From contig JAJDEU010000017.1 in assembly GCA_029259635.1 (NCBI GenBank), forward strand, positions 1 through 47,781: a stretch of DNA of 47,781 nucleotides. The letters run 5' to 3'. Shown here in pieces: positions 1 to 8,423 of the stretch (its first letter is position 1; each line of letters starts with the position of its first letter). The notes under the pieces were generated by a model, which saw nothing but the letters and a program-made list of their open reading frames with translations, had not been told where the DNA came from and made no database searches. A program made the position numbers and the translations under genes. The stretch comes from Planctomycetota bacterium. Lineage in GTDB: Bacteria > Planctomycetota > UBA1135 > GCA-002686595.

Positions 1-59
1 CAGATCTAAACTTTAGGAGCACCATGGCTCAGCCATGGTGCTCCTAAAGTTTAGATCTG
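1..59. repeat. Perfect 29-bp inverted repeat with a 1-base centre at the window edge
   Basis: Bases 1-29 are the exact reverse complement of bases 31-59, with a single C at position 30. No U-tract or gene end is associated with it, so it is not an obvious terminator. Its place at the very first base of the window suggests a fold-back artefact at a contig end. A real palindrome or hairpin end is possible but cannot be told apart from sequence alone. Confidence 0.9.
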
Positions 60-209
60 AACCGGGTTCGGTATTCCACCTTCCGGGCCGCCGATGCTTA
101 TCGGGAAACCGGCAAGCGAGTGTGCGACACCGTATTGCCACCTTCGGAGTGCGACGGGTTGCTGCGGAATCGCTTAGAATAGGACGCGTACCGACCTGTA
201 GGAGCTCAC

Positions 210-623
210 ATGACCAACGAGATGGAAGATGGAGGGGAGTGGGAGGCGCCGGCTCGGGAAGAGGCTCTGCTTCACGGCGAACTCCTGACAGAGACGACCT
301 CCGAGGAGCGAACTCTCGCAGCGGTCGCTCACGCCTCGGGAGTCGTCTCCTCGACCTTGCTTCCCCTCCTCGTTCCGCTCGTGATCTACTTCCTGAAGAA
401 GGACGAGAGCAGATTCGTCGCGAGCCAGGCGAAAGAGGCTCTGAACTTTCAGATCACGATCTTCCTGGCGGTCGTCCTGTGCCTCTTCTTGATGATCATC
501 GTGATCGGAGCCTTCTTGCTGCCCGTCGTAGGGCTAGCCTCGCTCATCTTCTCGATCGTGGCGGCGATCAAGACCTACGAAGGCAAGCCCTACCGCTATC
601 CCATCGCGATTCGATTCTTCTAG
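210..623 (+). CDS. DUF4870 family small membrane protein
   Basis: This 137-aa protein has a charged, acidic N-terminus of about 35 residues. It is followed by the DUF4870 pattern: a short hydrophobic segment (about 42-62), a polar stretch with an FVASQAKEALNFQ motif (about 69-81), and a long hydrophobic hairpin (about 82-122). The QAKEALNFQ block is the signature of this family, whose biochemical function is unknown. The ATG at 210 has a good ribosome binding site, AGGAG at 200-204. The gene stands alone, about 125 bp upstream of the molybdenum-enzyme operon on the same strand. Confidence 0.85.
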   Translation: MTNEMEDGGEWEAPAREEALLHGELLTETTSEERTLAAVAHASGVVSSTLLPLLVPLVIYFLKKDESRFVASQAKEALNFQITIFLAVVLCLFLMIIVIGAFLLPVVGLASLIFSIVAAIKTYEGKPYRYPIAIRFF

Positions 624-750
624 AACCGAGCGGTTCTGCTCCTGTAAGTCCCGCCCGATCACTCGATCGAGAGCGCCTACCAGGCGCGGCATCGGCTAAA
701 CTCGCCCCCCTATCCGCGTTTGATTTCCAGCGCGAATGAAGGAGCAAGAG

Positions 751-1401
751 ATGACCGAGTTTTCCGATCGTGATTCGAAGCCGGGCGGCTATACGCGTCG
801 CTCATTTCTCAAAGGGGCTGGCACGGTTGCCGCGAGCGGAGTGGTCGCGCAGACCGCGCTGGCGGCTGCTCCTGAGACGGCCGAGGGCCGAGCGCTCGTT
901 CCGCGCCTAGCTGGCGAGGTCGAGATCCAACTCGAGGTGAACGGCAAGACGCAGAAGGTGAAGTGCGAGCCGCGCACGACACTACTCAGTGCGCTCCGAC
1001 ACCGTGTCGATCCGCCGCATACCGGAACGAAGCTCGTCTGCGACCAAGGCGCCTGCGGAGCTTGCACGGTACTGCTCGATGGTGAGCCCGTGTGCTCCTG
1101 CATGACATTGGCCGTCGATGCACAGGGCCGAGAGATTCGAACGATCGAGGGCCTGGCGGACGGCGACGCGCTGTCTCCCGTTCAATCGGCCTTCGTCGAG
1201 AACGACGCGCTCATGTGCGGCTTCTGCACACCGGGCTTCGTGATGTCGGTGACCGGTTGTCTGGAGAAGAACCCGGACGCCTCGCTGCCGGAGATCAAGA
1301 CGGCGTGCTCGGGCAATCTCTGCCGCTGTGGAACCTATCCGCACATCTTTGACGCCGCCGTGCAAGCCGGACGCCAGATGAAGCAGGGAGGTACGAAATG
1401 A
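751..1401 (+). CDS. Tat-exported [2Fe-2S] subunit of a molybdenum aldehyde oxidoreductase (PaoA/YagT-like)
   Basis: This 216-aa electron-transfer subunit belongs to the xanthine dehydrogenase superfamily. A twin-arginine signal (RRSFLKG, residues 16-22) precedes an Ala-rich hydrophobic stretch, so the complex should work in the periplasm. The plant-type [2Fe-2S] cysteines are C97, C102, C105 and C115. The second cluster uses C156, C159, C191 and C193. An in-frame ATG also lies at 736, but AAGGAG at 739-744 is spaced correctly for the ATG at 751, so 751 is preferred. The stop overlaps the start of the catalytic subunit (ATGA), which indicates translational coupling. By family knowledge it passes electrons from the molybdenum cofactor subunit to the FAD subunit. 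The substrate, probably an aldehyde, is inferred from the PaoABC family. Confidence 0.93.
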   Translation: MTEFSDRDSKPGGYTRRSFLKGAGTVAASGVVAQTALAAAPETAEGRALVPRLAGEVEIQLEVNGKTQKVKCEPRTTLLSALRHRVDPPHTGTKLVCDQGACGACTVLLDGEPVCSCMTLAVDAQGREIRTIEGLADGDALSPVQSAFVENDALMCGFCTPGFVMSVTGCLEKNPDASLPEIKTACSGNLCRCGTYPHIFDAAVQAGRQMKQGGTK

Positions 1402-3533
1402 GTCCCAACCCAATAGCACAACCGGAGTGGAAGAAGCGCGCCGACATGAAGGTCCTCAACACGGACCTCCGACGCGTGGACGGCGAGGCGAAGGCCACCG
1501 GCCGCGCGGTCTACTCGCACGACGTGCGCCTGCCGAACATGCTGTACGCGAAGTTCCTTCGTTGCCCGCACCCCGCGGCCAAAGTGGTGGACCTCGACCT
1601 GGGACCGGTCTCCGCAGTTTCGGGCGCTATTCACGCTCTAGCCATCGAATCGGAGGAGACAAGCTTTCTCGGACAGCCGGTGGCGGCGGTGGCGGCGGAG
1701 TCTCTCGAGGCAGCCGAGGACGCGATTCGCGCCATTCGCGTGGAGTACGAGACGTCGGGTTGGGCGGTTACGGAGGAGCAGGGCCTCGACCCCGCGACGC
1801 CGAGTATCGGCCGCCGCGGAAACTCCTTCGTCGATCGCGAGACCGGCGATCTCGACGAGGCGAGCGCGGCTGTTGCGAGCGCCGACGTCATGGTCGAGAG
1901 CACCTACACCGTTCCCGTTCAGCACCACTGCTGTCTCGAGACGCACGGGCTCGTCGTCGACTTCGATGGCAAGCGCGCCAAAGTCTGGGCCTCGACGCAG
2001 CACGTCACCGGAGTGAGCCAGCAGGTTGCGGGGGAGCTCTCCATCTCGACGAGTGATGTCGAAGTGATCACCGACTACATGGGCGGCGGTTTCGGCGCGA
2101 AGTTTGGGATCGGGATCGAAGGTCAGACGGCTTGTCGATTCGCGAAAGAGCTCAAGCGTCCGATTCACCTCATGCTCGATCGCGCCGACGAGTTCTTGTT
2201 CAGCGGCAATCGCTCCGGCGGTCGCCAAATCCTGAAGGCGGGCGCGAACATGGACGGCCGAATCGTCGGAATGACGGCGGAGATCTGGAGGCATGGCGGG
2301 ATCGCGCGTGGCTCCAATCCCGGGCAGCCTTACATCTATTCGGTCGAGTCCAGCCACATGCAGATGGGCTCTGTCCACACGAATACCGACGCGAATCGGG
2401 CGATGCGTGCGCCCGGGCATCCGCAGGCTTCCTTCGCGATCGAAGGCATCGTGGACGAGCTGGCCTACGCGCTGGGCATGGACCTGCTCGACTTCCGCAT
2501 GCGTAACCTCGAGGATCCGGTCTACCACCGGCAGCTCGATCGAGTTGCGAAAGAGGTCGGTTGGTACGAGCACGGCTATCGCGCGGAGCCCAACAGGTCG
2601 CGCGGCGGCAAGAACGTCGGCATCGGATTCGGCATCTCGGTCTGGGGCGGCGGCGGTCGGCCGGTCTGCGTGACCTCGGTGCGCATCGACCCCGACGGTT
2701 CGGTCACGGCGAGCACGGGCTCGCAAGATCTCGGCACGGGGACGCGCACTTACGTCGGCGCGATCGCGGCCGAGGAGTTTGGGCTCAAGGCCTCGCAGGT
2801 GATCGGTCGTGTGGGGCACAGCGCGTACGGACCCGCGAATGGTTCGGGCGGAAGCACGACTGTCGCGAGCCTGGCGCCGGCGGTGAAGGATGCTGCTCAC
2901 AAGGCGCGCGAGCAGTTCGCCGAGCGGCTCGCGAGCTGGCTCGAGTGTTCTGCCGAACAGGTCCGCTTCGAAGGCGGCGAGGTCTACTCGACGGCCGAGC
3001 CCGGCAAGCGGCTCTCCTGGGCAGAGGCTTGCTCCATTCTCGGAAGTCGTCCCATCGAGGCTTCCGGCGAGTTTCAAGGCCATCTACAGACTCAGGGCGT
3101 CCACGGCGCACAGGCCGCGATGGTCGAAGTCGACACGCAGACGGGCGCGCTCAAGGTCCTCAAGATGGTCGGCATTCAGGACTGTGGTCTGCCGCTCAAT
3201 CGGCTGGCGATTCGCAGTCAGATCAATGGCGGCATGATCGAAGCGCTCGGCTACGCGCTCTTCGAAGAGCGTGTGATCGAGCCTTGGCTGGGCTACGCGC
3301 TCAGCGCGAACTTCAATGACTACAAGCTCCCCGGCTGCAAAGAGATGCCGGAACTCGTTGCGATCATCGACGATGATGACGATCGTCAGCAGGTCATCGG
3401 AATGGCGGAACCGACCATTATTCCGGGACACAGCGCGATTGCGAACGCGGTTCACAACGCATGTGGTGTTCGGGTGTACGACTTGCCGCTGACACCGGAC
3501 AAGATCCTCATGGGTCTCACGAAGAAGGCATAG
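1398..3533 (+). CDS. Molybdopterin-binding catalytic subunit of aldehyde oxidoreductase (PaoC/YagR-like)
   Basis: This 711-aa protein is the large subunit of an xanthine dehydrogenase-family enzyme. It has an N-terminal aldehyde oxidase/xanthine dehydrogenase a/b hammerhead domain (about 25-130) and molybdopterin-binding domains over the rest. Glycine-rich cofactor motifs such as GGGFGAKFG near residue 230 and GSGGSTT near residue 480 are visible. The C-terminal GMAEP motif (E671) matches the conserved GxGEP, whose Glu is the catalytic base in this family. The length is slightly below the usual of about 730 aa. It has no signal of its own, so it presumably rides with the Tat-targeted Fe-S subunit. 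The subunit order Fe-S, Mo, FAD differs from E. coli paoABC, where the FAD subunit is in the middle. Confidence 0.93.
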   Translation: MSPNPIAQPEWKKRADMKVLNTDLRRVDGEAKATGRAVYSHDVRLPNMLYAKFLRCPHPAAKVVDLDLGPVSAVSGAIHALAIESEETSFLGQPVAAVAAESLEAAEDAIRAIRVEYETSGWAVTEEQGLDPATPSIGRRGNSFVDRETGDLDEASAAVASADVMVESTYTVPVQHHCCLETHGLVVDFDGKRAKVWASTQHVTGVSQQVAGELSISTSDVEVITDYMGGGFGAKFGIGIEGQTACRFAKELKRPIHLMLDRADEFLFSGNRSGGRQILKAGANMDGRIVGMTAEIWRHGGIARGSNPGQPYIYSVESSHMQMGSVHTNTDANRAMRAPGHPQASFAIEGIVDELAYALGMDLLDFRMRNLEDPVYHRQLDRVAKEVGWYEHGYRAEPNRSRGGKNVGIGFGISVWGGGGRPVCVTSVRIDPDGSVTASTGSQDLGTGTRTYVGAIAAEEFGLKASQVIGRVGHSAYGPANGSGGSTTVASLAPAVKDAAHKAREQFAERLASWLECSAEQVRFEGGEVYSTAEPGKRLSWAEACSILGSRPIEASGEFQGHLQTQGVHGAQAAMVEVDTQTGALKVLKMVGIQDCGLPLNRLAIRSQINGGMIEALGYALFEERVIEPWLGYALSANFNDYKLPGCKEMPELVAIIDDDDDRQQVIGMAEPTIIPGHSAIANAVHNACGVRVYDLPLTPDKILMGLTKKA

Positions 3534-3541
3534 GGGCAGCG

Positions 3542-4561
3542 ATGAAGAACTTTGAAATGTTGATGCCGACGACGATGAAGGACGCAGTCGAATCGCTTCC
3601 CGAAGAGCGCACGAATCCGTTGAGCGCGCAAGCAACGCGCATTCTTGCGGGTGGACAAGACCTCTTGCCGGAGATGAAGGACCACCTGGCCGAGCCGGAT
3701 GTGGTGGTGAACTTGAAGGGCGTCGACGAACTCAGTGGCAGCGTCAGAAACCCAGGTTCGGAAGCTTCTATCTTGGGAACGGGGAGGATCCATATCGGCG
3801 CTCTGACCTCGATTGCCGCGCTCGCAAGTAACGCCGAAATACGGGAGGAATACGGTGTTTTGAGCAAATCAGCCGAATCTATTGCGACGCCGCAAATTCG
3901 GACTCAGGCGACCATTGGCGGCAACCTCTGCCAGCGCCCGCGCTGTTGGTACTACCGCAATGAAGACACCGTCTGCCTGAAGCGAGGTGGTGATGAGTGC
4001 TTTAGCTACGCCGGACTGAACAAGTACAACGCCATTCTCGGGGGAGGACCCTCCTACATCGTTCACCCCTCGGACCTCGCGACGGCACTGCTCGCTATCG
4101 GAGCGACAGTCGTAACGACCCAGCGCGCACTCGATCTCTCGGAGTTCTTCACTCTGCCCTCGGAGAGCGATCCCACGCGCGAGAACGTGCTCGAGCCCAA
4201 CGAGGTCATCGAGACCGTTCTGCTCGATTCATCACTTGGCGCGAGCAACGGTTGGAAGAGCACCTACATCAAGTTCATGGAGCGCGAGTCGTTCGACTTC
4301 GCGATCTCCGCGGTCGCGCTGATGCTCAAGTTCGATGGCGACAAGATCTCCGAGGCGCGTCTGTGTCTCGGCGGTGTCGCGCCGATTCCGTGGCGATGTG
4401 AGTCCACCGAGAAGTTGCTCGTGGGACGAACCATCGACGACAAGCTCTGCGAGGAAGCGGGCGAGGATGCGCTGCGCGGCGCAGAGCCGCTCGAGTTCAA
4501 CGAGTACAAGATTCCCCTTACCAAGTCGCTCATCGCCAAAGCTCTGAAAGAGCTGGCCTAG
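3542..4561 (+). CDS. FAD-binding subunit of aldehyde oxidoreductase, with extra Fe-S cysteines (PaoB/YagS-like)
   Basis: The protein is 339 aa from the ATG at 3542. Reading is open upstream to 3461, but that part overlaps the end of the preceding gene. FAD-binding motifs typical of CO dehydrogenase/xanthine dehydrogenase medium subunits are seen: AGGQDLL at 36-42 and TIGGNL at 124-129. An insertion carries cysteines C130, C135, C145 and C153. In the PaoB/YagS branch a comparable insertion holds a [4Fe-4S] cluster, so this protein belongs to that branch and not to generic CoxM proteins. It lies 8 bp after the Mo subunit and is the third gene of the operon. Confidence 0.92.
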   Translation: MKNFEMLMPTTMKDAVESLPEERTNPLSAQATRILAGGQDLLPEMKDHLAEPDVVVNLKGVDELSGSVRNPGSEASILGTGRIHIGALTSIAALASNAEIREEYGVLSKSAESIATPQIRTQATIGGNLCQRPRCWYYRNEDTVCLKRGGDECFSYAGLNKYNAILGGGPSYIVHPSDLATALLAIGATVVTTQRALDLSEFFTLPSESDPTRENVLEPNEVIETVLLDSSLGASNGWKSTYIKFMERESFDFAISAVALMLKFDGDKISEARLCLGGVAPIPWRCESTEKLLVGRTIDDKLCEEAGEDALRGAEPLEFNEYKIPLTKSLIAKALKELA

Positions 4562-4575
4562 CCTCGGAGACAACC

Positions 4576-4815
4576 ATGGACTCCAAGCCCCGCATCCTCT
4601 CTCCCTATTGCGCCAAGCTGAAGAGCAAGAAGGCGCACTTTCAAGAGGCTCCGCCACAGACCAATCGCGACGTGGTCGACGGCAGCAATCACTGCTGGTG
4701 CGAGCTCACGCAGATGTCTCTGGGCCCGGATCGCCAGCTGGTGGATCCGGACGACTGCCGGGCCGAGCGCGGCTGCTTTGTGCCCTACGGACAGGCGAAA
4801 CGACCCGGAGTCTGA
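4576..4815 (+). CDS. Small Cys-rich protein at the end of the aldehyde oxidoreductase operon
   Basis: This 79-aa protein starts 14 bp after the FAD subunit stop, in the same direction, so it is probably cotranscribed. It has five cysteines: one near residue 12, a Cys-Trp-Cys motif around 40-42, and two more around 60-67. That spacing suggests metal binding. It has no signal peptide and no membrane segment. I do not recognise a named family. The gene position suggests an accessory role in the oxidoreductase, but nothing in the sequence proves it. Confidence 0.7.
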   Translation: MDSKPRILSPYCAKLKSKKAHFQEAPPQTNRDVVDGSNHCWCELTQMSLGPDRQLVDPDDCRAERGCFVPYGQAKRPGV

Positions 4816-4864
4816 GGCTCTGAGGGCCGACTGGGGGCGTAAGGCGCGAATAGGGGTATTTCTA

Positions 4865-4887
4865 TCGCGGGTTTCGGAGAACCGCGA
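4865..4887 (+). terminator. Hairpin downstream of the oxidoreductase operon, possible terminator
   Basis: TCGCGG (4865-4870) can pair with CCGCGA (4882-4887), extended by TT/AA with one bulged G. It sits about 50 bp after the last gene of the operon. It is followed by AAAA and not by a T-run, so intrinsic termination is doubtful. Confidence 0.25.
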
Positions 4888-4957
4888 AAAGGCCTCAGCT
4901 TCGGGGGCCTCTGCTGCCGACGAGCAGTAGGTCTTGTCCCCTAAGAGACCCCCTCTA

Positions 4958-5455
4958 ATGAAGTATCGTCGTACGCAAAAATTGATCGACTCGCGGTTTC
5001 AGCTCCGCATGACCATGTGGTTCGTCGGCGTGACCGCGACGGTCATGACGCTCCAGTACTTTGTCCTGGCAGAACGCATGTCGGCGATCGGTCTCGATCT
5101 TCCGAATGACTCGCAGGTCTTCTTCGGTTCACTCACCGGCGAACTCCTCAAAGCCTTCTTGGCGACTCTTGGAATCGCGCTCTCGGTAACGATGGTGACG
5201 GGGATTCTTCTGACACACCGAATCGCTGGGCCGGCCTATCGATTCGATAAGTTCTTGAACGCCGTGATGCGCGGCGAGCATCCGGACGAATGCCGGATTC
5301 GAAAGAACGACGAGTTGCAAGATCTGTGCACTTTGCTCAATCGCGTGACTGCGGAGATGCGAGCCAAATCGGAGAAAGCTGACGACGATCGGGACAGCTC
5401 GGATGAGAGCTCCTCTGACAAAGGCGCCGAAGAGGAGCTGAGCCACGCGGCCTAG
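4958..5455 (+). CDS. Two-TM membrane protein with HAMP-like segment
   Basis: This 165-aa protein starts at the ATG at 4958; reading is open to a TTG at 4934, which is less likely. Two membrane helices are visible, about 20-42 and 75-95, with a short periplasmic stretch between them. An HRIAGPAYRF motif follows the second helix and a helical region resembles a HAMP linker. The C-terminus is very rich in Asp, Ser and Glu. Small HAMP-only proteins of this pattern occur near signalling genes, but no output domain is present here. The function is unknown. A strong terminator follows directly. Confidence 0.75.
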   Translation: MKYRRTQKLIDSRFQLRMTMWFVGVTATVMTLQYFVLAERMSAIGLDLPNDSQVFFGSLTGELLKAFLATLGIALSVTMVTGILLTHRIAGPAYRFDKFLNAVMRGEHPDECRIRKNDELQDLCTLLNRVTAEMRAKSEKADDDRDSSDESSSDKGAEEELSHAA

Positions 5456-5475
5456 CGAGCACTACGAATAGAAGA

Positions 5476-5514
5476 AGCGGGCCGCCTTCACGATGTGAGG
5501 GCGGCCCGCTTTTT
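5476..5514 (+). terminator. Rho-independent terminator after the HAMP-like gene
   Basis: AGCGGGCCGCC (5476-5486) pairs perfectly with GGCGGCCCGCT (5500-5510), with a 13-nt loop, and TTTT follows. It lies 21 bp after the + strand gene ending at 5455. It could slow antisense transcription from the convergent gene ending at 5556, but the T-run supports + strand termination. Confidence 0.9.
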
Positions 5515-5555
5515 ATGAACTCGGCCGTAGCGCGAGGGAGTTGGATCGCGACCGT

Positions 5556-6692
5556 TTAGGTGCGCTTGTTCCCGCACTGGCCGCAGAAAGCGGCATCGGG
5601 TCCCATCGAACTTCCGCAGGAAGTGCAGAAGGCCGGCGCGCTCTCTCTGCTCGCTTTGTCCGCCGTCATCTCCGTGCCGCAATGGCTGCAGAATTTGCCG
5701 GGCGGGACGCTGTTGTGGCAGGCGCCGCAGACGACGCCGGGAGCGGCCGGTGCCAGCACCTCTCCGCCCTTGCGGTCCTGGACGAGCATCTGCGCCAGCC
5801 CAAAGCCCACGCCGAGACCTGCGCCCGCGAGAACCCCGCCCCCGCCTCCGCCACCACCGGAACCGTCTCCGCCTCCGCCTCCGCCGCCCTTGGCCATGCC
5901 TTCGCCAGCGCCCATCATCGCTTTGCCCGATGCAAAGCGCTGATAAGCGTCCACACCGCCCACCGTCTTCAGGTAAGCCGCGTCGGTGTAGAGCCCCTTG
6001 AGGTTGTCCGCGTCCTCATCGTCGATATCGATGACGAAGTTGCCGAGCCGAACGATCTGGATGCCGTAGTCGTCGACGTGGTCCGTGACGCCCACGATGA
6101 CGTCCTTCTCAATCTCTTCGGTGTAGGCGCCGGAGGTGACGTCGAGCAGCGGCCACTTCTGCTTGACGAGCAGCTCGGCCGTACGATCGCGAATCACCTT
6201 GAGCACTTGCTCCTTCAACCAAGAGCGGACCGTGTAGGACTCAGCGCGCCCCATGCCGACCAGCCCGGTGATCAACGTTTCCGGATCGGTGACGCGGAAG
6301 GAGAACTGCCCGTGGACCATCGTCTCAACCGGAACGCCGCTTTTCGGGTCCTGAACGTGGCCGATGCGCCCGCCGAATTTCACGCCGGTGTGCTCGCGCT
6401 TGCTGACAAAGAAGACCTCGGTGATGAAGACATTCCCGCCGGTAAACGAGTCGACCAGATTGGAGAGGAAGGGCAGGTTCGAGCTGTCGAGCGTGTGCCG
6501 CCCGGGCTCAAGCGTTGCGACGACTTTTCCGTCACGAAAGAAGACGGCGACTTCGTCGGCTTCGACGGTGAGCTGCGACTTCATCGGGATCGTGGGATCC
6601 GGATGTTTCCAGACGACTTGTGACTTCGCGTCGTCGGGACGCGCCACCATCATTTCCTGAACGCCGTGTTTAAACCAATCCACTAGGCCCAT
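5556..6692 (-). CDS. SPFH-domain protein with Gly-rich linker and two C-terminal zinc ribbons (YdjI-like)
   Basis: This 378-aa protein has an N-terminal SPFH/Band-7 type region (about 20-245) of the 'virion core protein' YdjI subtype. A low-complexity segment made almost only of glycine follows (about 268-290), then a hydrophobic Gly/Ala/Leu patch. Two CxxC...CxxC zinc ribbons end the protein (about 320-338 and 357-375). Bacillus YdjI-type proteins work in membrane-stress responses with PspA-like partners; no pspA is present here. The gene converges on the terminator at 5476-5514. The Gly linker shows up as a C-rich tract at about 5815-5895 on the plus strand. Confidence 0.88.
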   Translation of the reverse strand: MGLVDWFKHGVQEMMVARPDDAKSQVVWKHPDPTIPMKSQLTVEADEVAVFFRDGKVVATLEPGRHTLDSSNLPFLSNLVDSFTGGNVFITEVFFVSKREHTGVKFGGRIGHVQDPKSGVPVETMVHGQFSFRVTDPETLITGLVGMGRAESYTVRSWLKEQVLKVIRDRTAELLVKQKWPLLDVTSGAYTEEIEKDVIVGVTDHVDDYGIQIVRLGNFVIDIDDEDADNLKGLYTDAAYLKTVGGVDAYQRFASGKAMMGAGEGMAKGGGGGGGDGSGGGGGGGGVLAGAGLGVGFGLAQMLVQDRKGGEVLAPAAPGVVCGACHNSVPPGKFCSHCGTEMTADKASRESAPAFCTSCGSSMGPDAAFCGQCGNKRT

Positions 6693-6791
6693 GAGATCCT
6701 CCCGGAATACTGCGAAAAAAAGGCTGAAGCAGCCCCGCTACTCCCACGATAGGCGCTTCTTCAATCTTTCTCCACTCCAGCGCCCGCGGAT

Positions 6792-7730
6792 CTAGTGGGT
6801 CGGACCGACGACGCGGCCGGCGTTCTGCCCTTCGAGCTCCGGCTCGACGTGAATCTCGGTGCGCGACCCGGGCACGACCTGATCGAGCAGCTCCTCCAAC
6901 CGATCGCAGATCTCATGGGCGTCGCGCACGCTCATCTCACCCGGCACGACGAGATGGAACTGAATGAAGGCCTGAGCCGCGGAGCGCCGGGTTTTCAGGT
7001 CGTGTATTTCGATGGTATCTCCGCGAAGCTGATCCTGGAGCGCGGCGCGAACGGCCTCCAACTCGTCGGGCTGAAGGCTGGCATCCATCAACCCACCGAT
7101 CGAGTCGGCGACGACGTGCCAACCGCTCCACACAACATTGATGGCGACAATGCCCGCCAGAAGGGGGTCGAGAACCCACCAGCCCGTCTGCCACGCGAGT
7201 CCCACGCCGATCCAAACGCCGACAGAGGTGACGACGTCGGCTCGGATGTGCTTTCCATCGGCGGTGAGCGCCGGCGAACGCAGGGCGCGCCCCCGTCGAA
7301 TGAGATGGAAGGCGAGCGCGGCGTTGGCGGCCGAGGCGACGAACGATATGACGAGGCCGGGACCCAGTCGCTCGAGCGGCACCGGTTCCAAGAAGCGAGC
7401 CCAGGCCGAAACGAGGATGGCTCCGGCGGCGAAGATGATGAGGACGCCCTCGATCACGGCCGAGAAGTACTCGGCTTTGGAGTGACCGAATGGGTGCGAT
7501 TCGTCCGGCGGCGCAGCGGCAATCTTGAGGGCGATCAACGCCGCGCCCGCTGCGATGACGTTGACGATAGACTCCATCGCGTCGGAGAACAGCGCGACGG
7601 AATCGGTGAGGTACCAGGCTCCCCATTTCAGGGCTAGGACAGCGAAGCCGACGAGCAAGCTCAAACGCGCGACGGATGCGGCGGACTTGGGCGAGTCGGG
7701 GGTCGGTGAGGTGGATGGGCCGTTCGACAT
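6792..7730 (-). CDS. Cation diffusion facilitator (CDF) family metal transporter
   Basis: This is a 312-aa membrane transporter from the ATG at 7730. The frame is open to an ATG at 7781 and a TTG at 7784, which would add 17-18 residues; neither start has a clear ribosome binding site. CDF features are visible: a first helix followed by DSVALFSDAMES (metal-site Asp pair in TM2), the HPFGHSKAEYFSA loop, further helices, and a cytoplasmic C-terminal domain. Family members export Zn2+, Fe2+ or Mn2+ in exchange for protons. The actual metal cannot be told. It is divergent from the rhodanese gene, with about 150 bp between. Confidence 0.9.
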   Translation of the reverse strand: MSNGPSTSPTPDSPKSAASVARLSLLVGFAVLALKWGAWYLTDSVALFSDAMESIVNVIAAGAALIALKIAAAPPDESHPFGHSKAEYFSAVIEGVLIIFAAGAILVSAWARFLEPVPLERLGPGLVISFVASAANAALAFHLIRRGRALRSPALTADGKHIRADVVTSVGVWIGVGLAWQTGWWVLDPLLAGIVAINVVWSGWHVVADSIGGLMDASLQPDELEAVRAALQDQLRGDTIEIHDLKTRRSAAQAFIQFHLVVPGEMSVRDAHEICDRLEELLDQVVPGSRTEIHVEPELEGQNAGRVVGPTH

Positions 7731-7885
7731 CGGATGGGGGAGCGGAGAACCTCTGCGATTGAGCGGCCCCCTGCTGGCCATCAACTTAAGCTACTCTGCC
7801 GGTCGAATTGAGCGCGATCTGAGCCATTTCGAGAATTGAATGACCAGCCCCGAAGTCGGGCGTTTCCGGATTGAGGACAACGGCA

Positions 7886-8419
7886 GTGAGTGACACAGAG
7901 ATTCTTCCCGAGACCACCATGGAGACCATCCTCCAGGCGATTCCGGCGGCACAACGCGCGCTCTTTCAGCGCTATCACATCGGCGGCTGCTCTTCCTGCG
8001 GATATCAGCCGACGGATTCACTGGCCAAGGTTTGTAAGGACCACAACATCCTCGACATCAACGAGGTGATCACGTTCCTGCATCAGGCTCACAAGCTCGA
8101 CTTGAACATTCAGATCCCCGCCACGGTCGTCAAGAGCTGGCTCGACGACGCGCAGGACTTCTCGTTCCTCGATGTCCGCTCCGGCGAAGAGCTTGAAGCG
8201 GGTGCCTTCGAGCCCGCGGAATTGATGGACTACAACGCGTCCGAGAAGTACATGGAGCTTCCGAAGGATCGCAAGCTCGTGTTCGTCTGCCAGGAAGGAG
8301 CTCGAGCACTCAACGTCGCGGCCTACTTCCAAGGCCACGGCTTTACCGAGGTCTACTGCCTCCAAGGCGGTATTGACGCCTGGCAACGCGAGGTCGGCGC
8401 CGGCGCGAAGTCCGCGTAA
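7886..8419 (+). CDS. Rhodanese-like protein with N-terminal CxxC domain
   Basis: The protein is 177 aa from the GTG at 7886, which has GAGGA at 7873-7877. A TTG at 7871 is the longer alternative. The N-terminal part (about 1-70) carries a GGCSSCGYQP motif and resembles the ScdA-N/DUF1858 type of small domain. The C-terminal part (about 80-170) is a rhodanese domain with the active-site loop CQEGAR, whose Cys would carry a persulfide. The role is probably sulfur transfer or thiol chemistry in the cytoplasm. The stop lies 4 bp before a 218-bp inverted-repeat element. Confidence 0.88.
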   Translation: MSDTEILPETTMETILQAIPAAQRALFQRYHIGGCSSCGYQPTDSLAKVCKDHNILDINEVITFLHQAHKLDLNIQIPATVVKSWLDDAQDFSFLDVRSGEELEAGAFEPAELMDYNASEKYMELPKDRKLVFVCQEGARALNVAAYFQGHGFTEVYCLQGGIDAWQREVGAGAKSA

Positions 8420-8423
8420 GCGC

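Noticed and set aside
1638..3083. Long 481-aa minus-strand frame
   Set aside because: It is antisense to the molybdopterin subunit gene and rich in Arg/Asp/Leu, a shadow of high-GC codon use.
5815..5895. C-rich simple repeat that looks like a minisatellite
   Set aside because: It is the reverse complement of the Gly codons in the SPFH protein linker, so it is coding low complexity.
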